Assembly (NCBI GenBank): GCA_049999765.1
Contig: JBNGIQ010007103.1
Coordinates: forward strand, 1-21,414
Direction: 5' to 3'
DNA length: 21,414 bases
From: Phaeoceros laevis
Lineage: Eukaryota > Anthocerotophyta > Anthocerotopsida > Notothyladales
A program made the translations under genes and the position numbers. Of this stretch, positions 10,096 to 20,420 are shown one piece after another; the first letter of the stretch is position 1, and each line of letters begins with the position of its first letter. The notes under the pieces are model-generated. The model was given only the letters and a program-made list of their open reading frames with translations, was not told where the DNA came from and made no database searches.

Positions 10096-13000
10096 ATGGC
10101 AGCTGGCACAATGAACGGTGTGGAGCAGGCGCCGGCCACACCAGTGAAGGATGCTGTGGTTGTCGGCACTCCAGGAACTGGAGGGATTGCAGACACCATG
10201 TTAGAGAATGGGGTTCTGGCTGTGAGCGAATCCAAGAAGGCCCGCGAAGCCGAGAGACGACGCAGGCGCAGGAAGCAAAAGAAGAAAGGGAAAGGGCCTG
10301 GCACTGCAAATAGTGGTGGCGATGAAGATACACAGAGCGAAGCAGAAGACGCTCCGAAACCTGTATGTATCCCCTTCTCCAGGTGGCCACATTTTTCCAA
10401 GTCATTACAGTATCCTGTCTAATCTAAGTTGAACACCTCCAGTCCATCTTGCCCTGCACTCCGTGACCAAGCAATCGCGCTTTGGTGCATTTAACAAGCA
10501 GTGATCTCTTCAGCTTTCAACAAACCTGCTTTCGGCCTGTGGCTTGCTCTCAGTACACGCTTGTTGCCTGGTCTCACTTGCAGGCTGTGGACAAATTTGA
10601 GGTCGAGTATGTATCCGAGAAGCCGGATTTTGTAGATGAACCCGGAGACCTAAACCCTGAAGCTCAACAAGATTTTCTTAGGGTTTTTGAAAAGTTCTCT
10701 GTTGCCGAGGAGATGTTCCCCACTATCTCAAAGGCAAGTATTCGCAACTTGTGCTGTCTCAGACCCTTGTGGTAACCGCCTCAATTGTGTCGGTCTGTCG
10801 GTCACGCCAACTTGTAACTAACATAGCTGTTTATGACCTTGGTAAATTGCCTCAGGAAGATGGGTTGAAAGATGATGATACTTTAGCACAAGATTCCAAG
10901 AAGTCATACCTCACCAATGATGATGATGAGGATGAGCAGGATGTGAAATCCAAGGCCAAGGCTCCTTCTAACAAACAAAAGAAGGCTTGTTCTCACTTAG
11001 CTTCTCCCAGCTCATGCTTTTTTTGTGATGGCCAGTATATGTTTGTTTACTAGGTGGCCGTCTAACTGAGTTTGTCATTCTCGTCTGTACAGCTTCAGAG
11101 ACGAATGAAAATTGCAGAGCTTAAACAGCAATGCCTGAAGCCTGACGTTGTCGAGGTAACTATGAGAATCGTCATGAAGCTGGTTGCCATCATGTTGCCA
11201 TATGATCAGCACTGACTAATTTTCATTGCATTTTGAAATGTTTTGTCTGGCAGGTGTGGGATGCCACTGCTGCTGATCCGCGACTTTTGGTCTTTTTGAA
11301 AGCTTACCGCAATACAGTTCCTGTGCCAAGACATTGGTGTCAAAAGCGAAAGTTCCTGCAGGTCCAGAACTTGGCCCCTAACGGTCAGACCTGGCAATTT
11401 GTGTCCAGGAGTCGCGATAAAAGGGATATGGATGACCTCACTGCATCTGGGTTGCATTTGAGTGTGAAGAGGGGGCTGATAGTGTAATGCCTCTTATTTG
11501 CTTCATGTGGTGATGCAGGGTGCGGCTCATCGCCACTTATGACTGGCAAGGAGGACTGGTATGTGGGTGGCCACAGGAGGATAGTGGTGGCTGGTTTTAT
11601 TAACTTTGATGAGTCGTCGGGTTGTGGTGTCAAGATGTTAGGGTCTGGGTTGGGACATGTTGACTGCTGACATTTGAAGATAACCAGTGCCTCATGGGCA
11701 TTAGGGTTGTATGTATTAAGTAGGACACCATTGTCAATCTCCCTGGTGCTGTTGAGTGGATGGTTAAGCCTGTTGGATTGCTATCTTGCATATTGGGGTA
11801 AGTCTGAGGCGCTCCAGTCCTTTGTGACATGCGCTGACTTGGAGCTATTGGTCCTCGCAGTGCAGACTTGTGGCGTTGCAGCTCCTCTTTCGATTTTGAC
11901 TTTCTAGTGTGCTCGGCTGTTGGTGAAATCACAATAATGTGGCTATTTAGTTTCAGATGTCAGGCAGCTGATGTTGTGTTTTGCGGACGAGTTTGAAGTT
12001 CTGAACACTGTGCTGACAATGGTATATATCCATCGGCTGACTGTCTTGTCTATAGGGGAAGCGTGGTATTGAGAAGCAGCCCTTTCAGCTCCCTGATTTT
12101 ATTGCCGCCACAGGGATTGAAAAGATACGACAGGTCCGTCTTTTCAATTAGTACATCTGGCTAGTAGATTTATGTCCAGTTTGCATCATAGAACATTGCC
12201 GGATTCCTCGGTTGTACAGATGGACTTAGTTCAGAACTCGGGTTGTGCCTCAGGCATACATAGATAAGGAAGATAGCAAGAAACTGAAGCAAAAGCAGAG
12301 GGAGAAAATGCAGCCGAAGATGGGAAAGATGGACATAGATTACCAGGTGAGTTTATACCAGTGTTCTTTATGTTCTTACGTAAAACTTGTTCTGTTCTCT
12401 GTGTTCAATTACTGTTAATGGTGTTAGGTTCTGTACATAGGTTTTGCACGATGCCTTTTTCAAGTATCAAACCAAGCCGAAGCTGACCTCACATGGAGAT
12501 CTATACCATGAGGGCAAGGAGTTTGAGGTGAGTGGATTTGGTTGGGGTGTGTGGTAGTCCACATTGATCTAGTCAGCCATCTCAGTGGGTGTTGTGTGAC
12601 TTGTACCCCAGGTCAAGTTGAGAGAAATGAAACCAGGACATCTATCACAAGAATTGAAGGAAGCTTTAGGAATGCCAGACGGGGCGCCTCCCCCCTGGCT
12701 AATAAACATGCAGGTGTGGTCTCATGTCTCATTTTCTGTCAAATTACCCTAGGATGATTGAGTTGATAGCAACATCCATATTTGACATGTGTTACTTTGC
12801 AGCGCTATGGTCCTCCACCGTCTTATCCCCAGCTGAAGATACCTGGTTTAAATGCCCCAATACCTCAAAACGCCTCATTTGGTTACCATCCTGGAGGGTG
12901 GGGGAAGCCTCCTGTTGATGAGGTAGTTCGCAAAGTAGTGTTTAGTGTTTGCTTTTTGTTTACTGAATTGCTGTTTGGGAACTTAATACTTTTTTTCTGG

Positions 13001-13208
13001 CAGTATGGGCGACCTCTCTACGGAGATGTATTTGGTGTCCAACATCAGGAACCAAGTTTCTTTGATGTACGAAGAAATTCCTTTCTCATTTAGTCTGGGC
13101 TTACCATTTACGCGAGTAGACTGCTATACTTCAGCAGTGGAATCTGAATTCGGTGAAATATGCTGACAGGATGAACCTGTAGACCGTTCCAAACATTGGG
13201 GTGACCTT

Positions 13209-13243
<35 letters not shown>

Positions 13244-14262
13244 GGAAGAAGAGGAGGAAGAGGAAATAGATGAAGAAAAGCTACAAGATGGCGTGGCCTC
13301 CGTTGATAGTCTTTCAACGTATGTGCTTGCTTTCTTCACTGGTGGCTTTACTCGGGTAACTTCATGGACTTACCTTACCAGCCTTGGTTTTTTATGTGTT
13401 TGTGCAGAACACCAACTGGAGTGGAGACCCCTGACGTCATTGATCTTCGAAAATCACAAAGAAAAGAGACTGATAAACAGCTGTATCATGTGAGTTCCAC
13501 ATCAATACACCCAACTTTGCAATGCATAAATTTTGTAGTCATTTGTGTAACGTGTTGGTGGGTCTTTTGTAGGTCCTTGAAGAGAAAGAAGAGCGAATTG
13601 CCCCTGGTGCTCTGTTGGGTGTATCTCACACGTATGTATCATCCTTATTCTTTTTGTGATTTGCAGGATTGATTGCACGATTTCTCAGGAGGTTGACCTT
13701 GAGTTTTTTGTTATTGGCCTTTCTAGGTATGCCGTTCCCACTGGAGGAGAAAAAGCAGGAGCCAAAAAGGTACAGTTGTGAGGTTTGAACAATTCTTCGG
13801 TGACCTGCACTTGTCCATGAATTGCGTCTCTATAGATAAAGAGGTACTGGTTTCACAGGTCGATCTTCTCAAGAGTCAAAGAACAGACAAAGTGGATATC
13901 ACTCTTCGGCCTGAGGAGCTTGAAGGGCTGGATGATGTTGCCCTTGCTGCGAAGTGAGACATTCTGTCTTTCCTTTATCTTGCCTGCTGTCAGTCGATTT
14001 CTGAGGGTGGCTCTCCTGAAAGTGGGGTCGGGATGTTTCAGATTTGAGGAAGCACGGGAAGAAGAAAAACGAAGTTTGCAACCGGAGGACTTTAGTGACA
14101 TGGTCGCAGAGGTAAATGGATCGTGGATATGATTTCCGAGAAACACCTTACTGGCCGCCCAGTTCTAATACCTTCATATGCATTCAGGTGGAGAAAAAAA
14201 GGAAGCGGAAGGCCCAAGAGAAAGAGGGGAAGTCCAAGAAACAGAAAGATTTCAAGTTCTGA
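10096..14262 (+). CDS. SF3B2: Splicing factor 3B subunit 2 (SF3b145/SAP145-like)
   Basis: SF3B2 is a nuclear subunit of the SF3b complex that helps anchor the U2 snRNP (and the U11/U12 di-snRNP) at the branch site. Eighteen exons give a predicted 610-residue protein: 10096-10362, 10584-10733, 10856-10984, 11093-11155, 11254-11361, 12056-12133, 12254-12346, 12441-12527, 12612-12713, 12803-12922, 13004-13066, 13170-13318, 13408-13489, 13573-13631, 13727-13769, 13859-13953, 14042-14111, 14188-14262. A basic nuclear-localisation-like stretch lies at about 54-66. The DUF382 region (about 183-310) has LQRRMKIAELKQ, VVEVWDATAADP and PRHWCQKRKFLQ. The PSP motif follows (MKPGHLSQELKEALGMP), then a run of 19 glutamates, and the conserved basic tail ends in KQKDFKF. 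No SAP domain is seen at the N-terminus. Introns 2 and 3 appear to start with GC. Intron 5 is unusually long (694 bp). Confidence 0.96.
10734..10855 (+). other. GC-AG intron (SF3B2 intron 2)
   Basis: Exon 2 ends CTCAAAG and the intron begins GCAAGT, the usual form of a functional GC donor with strong U1 pairing at the other positions. Only this cut leaves phase 0 and joins correctly to the next exon, which starts GAAGATGGG after CCTCAG. The GT two codons later (inside GCAAGTATT) would leave phase 1 and break the frame. Confidence 0.75.
10985..11092 (+). other. Probable GC-AG intron (SF3B2 intron 3)
   Basis: The conserved segment SNKQKK is followed in the next exon by LQRRMKIAEL, so the intron should start right after AAGAAG. 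The bases there are GCTTGT, a weaker GC donor than in intron 2. The nearby GT sites (10989 and later) give the wrong phase or add residues before an in-frame TAG at 11051-11053. The acceptor is TCTGTACAG ending at 11092. A sequencing or assembly difference at the donor cannot be excluded. Confidence 0.55.
13209..13265 (+). repeat. GAG/GAA codon run encoding 19 glutamates
   Basis: A purine-only run of GAG and GAA codons in SF3B2 exon 12 encodes an unbroken stretch of 19 glutamates between GDL and IDEEKL. Acidic runs at this place are a normal feature of plant SF3B2. The mixed codons make it less prone to slippage than a pure triplet repeat, but its length may vary between individuals. Confidence 0.95.
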
Positions 14263-15389
14263 CATGCAGATATTATGTTTGTTTGTGCGCAAATTGAGTA
14301 AGCTGAAACTGAACTTGCTAGCTACATCAGATTTGAACGCAATTTGGCTGCTATGTTGGAAGTGGTTGGCCTCGGTGAACACACTTGGATAGCTGAAAAT
14401 TTTGCGCACGTTGCAGTCTGAGAGGAGAGCTACTGAAAACACCCTGTAAACTTTGGTGATGGCTCAAAATCTTGGATCTCAAAAAGTCTGGGCCCTGGGT
14501 GAAAGAAAATGACGGAGAGTTCTTCCACTTTTGTTTCTGGAATAATCATATCGGCTAACAAGGAAGGAAACGTGGCCATTGGAGCCAAGGCCGCAGCGTC
14601 TTTTGAGTGGATAATCTCCTTTCTGGTCTTCCACCAACATCATACAAGCGGCGTGAAACCCGTCACGGGCGCGTGCACAAGGGACTTAGTTATTATCCCG
14701 GTAACACAAAAGCAGATGGACTGGTATGCTAATTGTCTGTAGGAATGCACCACCCCACAAGTCCACGACTACGTAGCGGAGCCTTCCCTTCCGCATCCAA
14801 AGGCCTAGTGACGTATTCAGCCGGAAGTCCGAACTTGGGAATGTCATAAAGGAGTAATGAATGATGTTCACCCAGTCATGATATCACCTGTCCATCCCGC
14901 AGCTTCTTATCCATCCAGTAGCTCAGCGTCAGAAAAAAACCAGGGACATGTAGGCAGCAGGAAAGGACCTGCTATGGGTTTACTTGAAAAGTTTGTAACT
15001 CTGGAGCACTGCTGGATTGCATATCTATGCGCTTGGAGCTCTGACCAGTGGACCGGTGATGAGTACAAAGGCAGGTCACGCCAGTGTGCACTGAGCTCAG
15101 TGCACTTGTATGTACATGTCTCTGAGGATAACATGCTTCCGGAGAAGTTCTCAAAGTGCACCTAACCAATACACAATTCTACTGAGATACGTTGTTGCCT
15201 CGAGCTTTACATCCATATCTCGCAGGACAGATTACAAACGTCGTTGATGTCGTTCAGCCTTCATCCCTATTGCAACTTCGTGCGCGCTCTGTGCACCTCG
15301 CTGCCTTATGAAGGGGCTAGACTACTCGCTCGTCGCCAATTCACCTGGGACAATCAGGAAGAATAAGAGACTTCGCGGGAGTGAGGCGC
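14263..15389. other. Convergent intergenic spacer
   Basis: This lies between the stop of SF3B2 (+) and the stop of the 2OG oxygenase gene (-), so it should hold two 3' untranslated regions facing each other. Short open frames such as 14509-14742 show no recognisable motif. No tRNA, repeat or mobile element was identified. Confidence 0.5.
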
Positions 15390-16797
15390 TCAATCATAAT
15401 CATAATCGGGTTCATCGCTGTAATACATGTCTTCATCCAACTCGGCAAGAAGAGATTGAGCTGTGCCTCTTTCTCCTTTGCTTGCGTCCCACTGCGGAAG
15501 GTGAACAAGAATCACAGCGGCCGAGTAGAAGTAGTTCACACTTGGCTCGTTGCCGTAAGCGGTCACAGCAGCACCCACCTCCCACTGAAACTGGTTGCTG
15601 CACCATGTCAATCTTCTGCGCTTGAAGCGGGGTGGTTTCTCGTTGGTGAGGAACTTACAAAAACCGGGTCCCAGCTTCGTCTCCAGCTTCTCATCGAGCT
15701 CGTCGTCGTCGTCGCTATCTTCGTCGGATTCTTTCGAGCCGTCGTTTAGGATGCACCAATCCCCCTCGGTCGTATTCTCCTCCTTATTTCTTCCCACTTG
15801 GTAGCGGTCGCCTACCATCCTCTTCCACAAGGGCAGCAACTTCACCAGCAGCCCGGCAGCACGGGCAGCAGCAACAATCGCTGCATCTGCGCCCTTGAGC
15901 ATACAGGCCATGCTCTCCTCCAATCCCAAATCTGTCCCATCTCTATCGTCACAACGCAAACCGCGAGCAGCAGCAATTCCGTTCACATGTGGATATCGGT
16001 GCCTGCAAGCAAACGCCAGGCGGCCCCCTTCTGGCATGAAGGTCGAGTCATCCCTGGCTGTGCAGAAAGTTCGGTACGCCGCTAGAGTAGTAGGGTCCAC
16101 AGTCTTCAGGTTCAGCTCCAGATTCAAATCCAATGCAGCCTCGCGCTGCGTGCCATAGAGATTATATGTGAGGGTGATGCGGTGGCCGCGAGTCACAGGT
16201 GTCACCTCGTGCTCGCAGTCTGAGAAAAATGCAGCCCAGTTGATGGCAGAATCTGACAATCCACCGCCCGTTGAGAAGGTGTGCGACTTGCCATTGTGGC
16301 GTACCACAAGGTCGCCACCTGTATGAGGAACTGGAAGGCAGATGACAAGAGACCCAAACATTCCTTCTCCTCGAGGTGTATCCACATGCGGCTTGAAGAA
16401 ATCACCCGGACCATACACGTTCAGCTTGTACAGCTCAGCCGTCACACCTTCTGCATTTGGGACTAGCACCTTCATGATCTCCTCAACAATTCTCTTTTCC
16501 TCGTCCTTCCAGCTTCCAGGGCTGATTTTGAAAGAGTTTCGGTCTAGCTTCAGGGCTTTTCTGTAGCTAGCATCATGGACCGCTTCAACCACACCCTCTG
16601 CAGATGTATAGACAAGTGATGCATTGCATAGCCTGCTCGTGAATCAATCTGGGCATTCGCGAACTATGCTATGGCAAAACTAGCGTTTGTTCCTTCTGCA
16701 TCAATTTCGTTGTTGAGGGATTTCATTAACAAGCAAAAATGTTACCTTTTCCGAAAGGAGCAGCAGAGCAAGCATCGATAAGCTGTTGTATGTCCAT
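15390..16797 (-). CDS. 2-oxoglutarate/Fe(II)-dependent oxygenase-like protein (prolyl 4-hydroxylase-type fold)
   Basis: Predicted to use iron, 2-oxoglutarate and O2 to hydroxylate an unknown substrate. Two exons are inferred: 16797-16746 and 16597-15390, joined by a GT-AG intron in phase 1, giving 419 residues from ATG at 16797. The double-stranded beta-helix signatures are present: FFKPHVDTPRGEGMFGSL with the iron ligands His88 and Asp90, the HTGGDLVVRH strand, then CEHEV with the distal ligand His147 and RGHRITLTYNL with the probable 2OG-binding Arg157. The middle part, with FMPEGGRLAFACRHRYP, and an acidic stretch (about SDEDSDDDDELDE) lead to a C-terminus ending in an acidic, tyrosine-rich tail. 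A good acceptor (CACCTGCAG) lies two bases before the ATG, so an upstream exon encoding the family's N-terminal part may exist; the start is therefore tentative. Confidence 0.82.
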
Positions 16798-16905
16798 AGC
16801 TGCAGGTGGTGGCAACAGCAACGGAATTTTGAAGCATCACAATGCAGGTAGTACATGTGTAGAGAGCTACAGATATGTCAAGGCAACCGATTAAACATAC
16901 CTCTT

Positions 16906-17972
16906 TCAAATTAGAGTTGTTGGGATCGCTCCAGTATTAAGGGCAATAGGGTCCGCTGGAATGAAAGACCCTCCGCAAAAAAAATCCGCGGGCACATTTG
17001 ACAGAGTAAGAAAACTGCGGAAGGATCTAGATCTCGAGTAATGATCCACAGATCTCTCCACAACAGTCGTTCTCTTGGAAGCATACGTGGGAAGTAGCTG
17101 ATACAAAATGGCTATGACACATCCCCTAGTGACCTCCTCCACATCGGCACTGCACTTGTTGAGAAATGCCAACCACTGAATAGACTTCTTCCCACCTTTG
17201 CCCGTTCCATCCTCCCAAGAAAAAGGTTTGGTGCTCAGATTGTGACGAACTACGATCTCTCCACCGGTATGAGAGAGTGGCAAAACCAATGCAAGTTTCC
17301 CAAAGCTGGTCTCCTGACCATGCTCAATAGCTTGCCCTAATTCCGCAGAACTTCCCACTGGACACACAATCAGCCTCTCTCGTTTCAGTCTCACATGAGT
17401 GACACCGACAGGTGCTAAAATTCTCCGTGCATCCTCCAGTACATTGTACTCTGCCGGCTCAAAGGATGTTGTGAACTTGGCTGCATCCAGGTGCAGGGCA
17501 GTGTCTTGACTGCCATCTGCAGAGACTGCATGTACATGATACATGTTGGAATTTTGAGCTCACAAGAGGTACTTCCACAGTCAGCTGACCTGCTGGCAGC
17601 TTGCTAAATACGAGGAACAGGCAGCCTTACCTTGGCCGGGTGTAATTTGAGCAGAACAAGCCTTGACGAGCCTGTCTAGTGTCGCAGAGTGTTGAGGATC
17701 AAAAGGAAAAGATAGCTTGGCGAGACTTGGACCGTCAGCCTTCTACCACAAATTGTGAACAACAGGCCATGGAGTCAGTCAGCGTGCGGCTTATTAATAG
17801 AAAGAATAGAGCATCACTTTCTCTAGTCCGGGTATACATCAGAAGGACATGCCTGCTCTTGGAAGACTACAGAAAGCTCTTCTGAAGGCTCGATGTAGCC
17901 TCCGCAATAAAACGGGGCTTCCTCCTGCTGTGCTGCACTGCGCAGGTCATCCAGAATTCTGTGACTAACCAT
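16906..17972 (-). pseudogene. Degenerate tandem copy of the 2OG oxygenase gene
   Basis: Three segments on the minus strand match parts of this family in order: 17972 to about 17838 or 17849 (starting MVSHRILDDLRS, with the motif FYCGGYI), 17675-17631 (LVKACSAQITPGQ, like LIDACSAAPFGK in the intact gene) and 17541-16906. The last has DTALHLD, GKLALVLPLSHTGGEIVVRHN, VEEVTRG and FFCGGSF, spaced as in the neighbour. By alignment the iron ligands His, Asp and His are replaced by Gln, Ile and Ala, and the 2OG-binding Arg by Val. The frame stops at 16906, well short of the family's C-terminus, just before a donor-like AGAG/GTATGT at 16899. The first segment's donor phase does not clearly fit the second. 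It may be a pseudogene, or an expressed short non-catalytic protein. Confidence 0.7.
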
Positions 17973-18143
17973 CTTCCTGGACGCCGAGGCAGCTTGGTAT
18001 ACGAGAAAGTAGCAAGGAAGGATGGTAGGAAGAGCTACATGCTTAGCTATGAGACAAGGACGTAGGGAGCTAGCAAACTTTTGAACCGGGCAGGGAGTGT
18101 GAAGGGTTGCTTGGGTCCGAAGCAAGGAAAGCAGTAACCTCGC

Positions 18144-18316
18144 CATAGTTTTCCGAATAGTCTAAATGGAGACGAACGGAGACGACCATGTACACTTCCT
18201 CCATAGTTTTCCGAATAGTCTAAATGGAGACGAACGGGGACCACCATGTACACTTCCTCCATAGTTTTCCGAATAGTCTAAATGGAGACGAACGGAGACC
18301 AAAATGGACACTCCCT
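18144..18316. repeat. 58-bp tandem repeat, about three copies
   Basis: Units begin CATAGTTTTCCGAATAGTCT at 18144, 18202 and 18260, a constant 58-bp period. The first two differ by only a few bases. The third matches closely to 18300 and then diverges. The array lies upstream of the degenerate oxygenase copy and downstream of the serpin gene, so it sits in the region that would hold the promoter of the former. Confidence 0.93.
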
Positions 18317-18458
18317 GGAAGTGGAAGTCCCAGTTCCGGCCATAGTGGAATTGTAGACTTTGAACTTCCCTTGTGGAGTTGGTATAGCGCTGCTCTTTAA
18401 TACTACTACCATACCAGCAAGAGGCAGCACACGAACTCGCTAGGGTTGGCTTATGAAG

Positions 18459-19729
18459 CTAAGCACTTCGGCTGGGGTCTGTCACTTTGCCTACAAACAA
18501 AACCAGATTTGTCTGGTCTTCCTTGATGACAAACAGGAATGGATGATCGGCAACAAAGCTAGCTGTAGGAGCTCGGGGCAACGAGCGGCACATCATTACG
18601 GCCGCTGTCGCTGCAGCTGCTTCTGTACCCTCCTCGTTCACCTCCACGAACGTTTTGTGGAACACCTTCGACAAGCTCACGGGAGTGGCCACAACTAGGT
18701 CAGAGAAGTCCGCCTCGTCGGAGAAGGGCAGCACCAGGCCCATAGCCTGGAGCACACTGGGAACCTCGGACTGAGAGGAGATCCTGAACCGTGGAAGCTT
18801 CAGCTCAGCCACTGGACCTTGACGCAGGTTGCCCAGGTTCTGGATCAAAGACGAAGAGTCCAGCTTCTTCTCCAAATCAGGCAGCCCGGCTATGTCATAA
18901 GGCAGCAGGAAGTACATGGAGAAAGCCCTGGTGTCGCCGCCTTGAGCATATGGTATTCGAAGGGCTTGGTAGCCGTCTTCGACGAACTGCCCTAGGAAGT
19001 GCTGCTTGTTGCGGCTGGCCATCATCTGCACAGAGATGGTGTTGCCGTCCAGCAGGTGGAACGTGCCATCCTTGGTCTCGGAAGCAGCAAATGGCTGGTT
19101 CCATGTCCCTTTGAAGTAGATGGCGTTGGCCAACACCAGCCGGGTGCTGCTCTCCACGGCGCCTGGTGGCTGCAGGTCCTTGATCTTCCCTTGCGTGTGC
19201 TCCTCCGCCCAGCTGTTCACATCCTGCCGTGCTTCCTCTGCCTGGGCTCATCTTCAGGCAAAGCTCAATCAGCAAGCTGGTAGATCTGTGAGGATCTGTG
19301 AAGGATGTGGACACCATATTCATGAAGGACACACGCACGAACCTTGTGGAGGAAATCCACCTTCCGTGCATCACTGTGGTGCTTTTCCCTCAAAATCTGC
19401 AGGAAAGAAGGCTTCAATGGCAGTGTCGTTTCGATCCATATGGAGTTTGCAACTGCCACAGAAGGGCCCCCCTTGCCGCTGGCATCCGCAAGAATGGAGG
19501 TTTTCACTTGGGAGGCGAAGTTGTGCAGCAGATCTCCAGGTGGGAGCTTCAAGCTGGAGGAGAACTGGTCAAGCGTTGGCCCCCGAGCTCCAGCTGCCAC
19601 CATCGCCATAGTGATGGAGATACTGATGGGGGAAACCGCCACATTGGTGCTGGGGTGCTGCTCCGACAGGCGCTTGTACAAGTCCAATGTAAATTCAACC
19701 TGCTTCTGGATCTCGTTGCTCAAATCCAT
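18459..19729 (-). CDS. Serpin (serine protease inhibitor family), predicted inhibitory
   Basis: Serpins trap proteases by cleavage of a reactive-centre loop and insertion of that loop into a beta-sheet. Two exons, 19729-19343 and 19241-18459, are joined in phase 0 across a 101-bp intron (donor GTTCGT, acceptor GAGCCCAG), giving 389 residues, the usual plant serpin length. Family signatures include NVAVSPISI, LVLANAIYFKGTWNQPF, FHLLDG, FSMYFLLPYD, VFHKTFVEVNEEGTEAAA and FVADHPFLFVI. The hinge (GTEAAAATAA) has small residues, typical of inhibitory members. Counting from the hinge, P2-P1-P1' is Cys-Arg-Ser (Arg348), predicting an Arg-specific target such as a trypsin-like or metacaspase-like protease. 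There is no signal peptide, so it should act inside the cell. A possible leader-intron acceptor (CCTGCAG) ends two bases before the ATG. Confidence 0.95.
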
Positions 19730-19936
19730 ACCTGCAGGGTATGCAGCAAATGAAGATCTGTGGAATCTCAAGCAAGCAACATTACTAAAAAAAACCTTAT
19801 AAAATCACGGCCTCGCGGCTGCATACGCCTAATGATAAATAAATAAAATCACGGCCAGATGTAACCCTTTTGTCACGGTTGGCATGTGTTGTAACGACAG
19901 CGAGTGGCTCGGGAGCCGGCCGCTTCCCGGGAGCCA
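19730..19936 (-). promoter_or_regulatory. Upstream region of the serpin gene
   Basis: This is the region immediately 5' of the serpin start on the minus strand. The sequence reading into CCTGCAG just before the ATG looks like a 3' splice site, suggesting a leader intron. No clear promoter motif can be singled out. Confidence 0.3.
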
Positions 19937-20037
19937 GCCACCCCTTCGCGGTTGCAGCACGGTATGCCAGGGGGTACGTGCCACCCCTTCCCGGCTGCAG
20001 CACGTATGCCTGGCCAGGGGGCCAGGGGGTACGTGCC
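19937..20037. repeat. Imperfect direct repeat, GC-rich
   Basis: Two neighbouring copies start GCCACCCCTTC at 19937 and 19980. Both continue with a CGGNTGCAGCACG-like stretch and end in CCAGGGGGTACGT. The second copy is longer because of an internal GGCCAGGG duplication. The first copy is about 43 bp. Confidence 0.8.
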
Positions 20038-20105
20038 AGGAGCATGTCAGGATATGCATGTGTACCCATCCCCCCTCATGCTCATTTTAATCCTGCCCCC
20101 TTTTT

Positions 20106-20251
20106 TGCTGCCGCGTGTTCTTCTCTACCGTCGCCATGTGTCCATCGTACTTTTGAGTGTCCACCCAGTGTATCTTTCCCTCGTGCGCGGGATCCTAGTC
20201 AAACCCCCTTGCTGCTGCCGCGTGTTGCTTCCCTTTCTCGCCATGTGTTCC
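20106..20251. repeat. Imperfect direct repeat, 107 bp apart
   Basis: TGCTGCCGCGTGTT occurs at 20106-20119 and 20213-20226. Each is followed after a short pyrimidine-rich gap by CGCCATGTGT (20132 and 20239). A third partial form, GCAGCCGCGTGTTT, lies near 20289. This is non-coding and of unknown origin. Confidence 0.7.
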
Positions 20252-20338
20252 CTTGCCCGCACTACTTACCCACGCGCCGACACTCCCCGCAGCCGCGTGT
20301 TTGGCTTTTTAAATTCAAATATTTTCAGTTTCACCTTG

Positions 20339-20420
20339 ATTCACTTTCAACCTATATTAATTTTCACTTTCACTCCAAATTCACTTTTACCCGATTACAG
20401 TTTTACCCTATTTTCACTTT
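20339..20420. repeat. TTCACTTT-type repeat tract, copy 1
   Basis: TCACTTT occurs four times (20341, 20364, 20381, 20414) in a pyrimidine-rich tract. The core ATTCACTTTTACCCGATTAC (from 20379) is found again, with small changes, near the right edge of the window. Confidence 0.75.

Noticed and set aside
11607-11670. C/D box snoRNA in the long SF3B2 intron (TGATGA ... CTGA)
   Set aside because: The boxes are about 60 bases apart, but no terminal stem could be formed next to them and no guide target was recognised.
16906-17030. FFCGGSF in the degenerate copy as the N-terminus of the next oxygenase domain, giving a fused two-domain oxygenase
   Set aside because: Its spacing from the preceding FRSF matches the YRTF...FMPEGG segment of the intact gene exactly, so it is part of the same domain. 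A stop follows at 16906 and the phase into the next exon does not fit.
18895-19374. Overlapping minus-strand open frame in another frame of the serpin gene
   Set aside because: It is a shadow frame; the serpin frame with its intron explains this interval fully.
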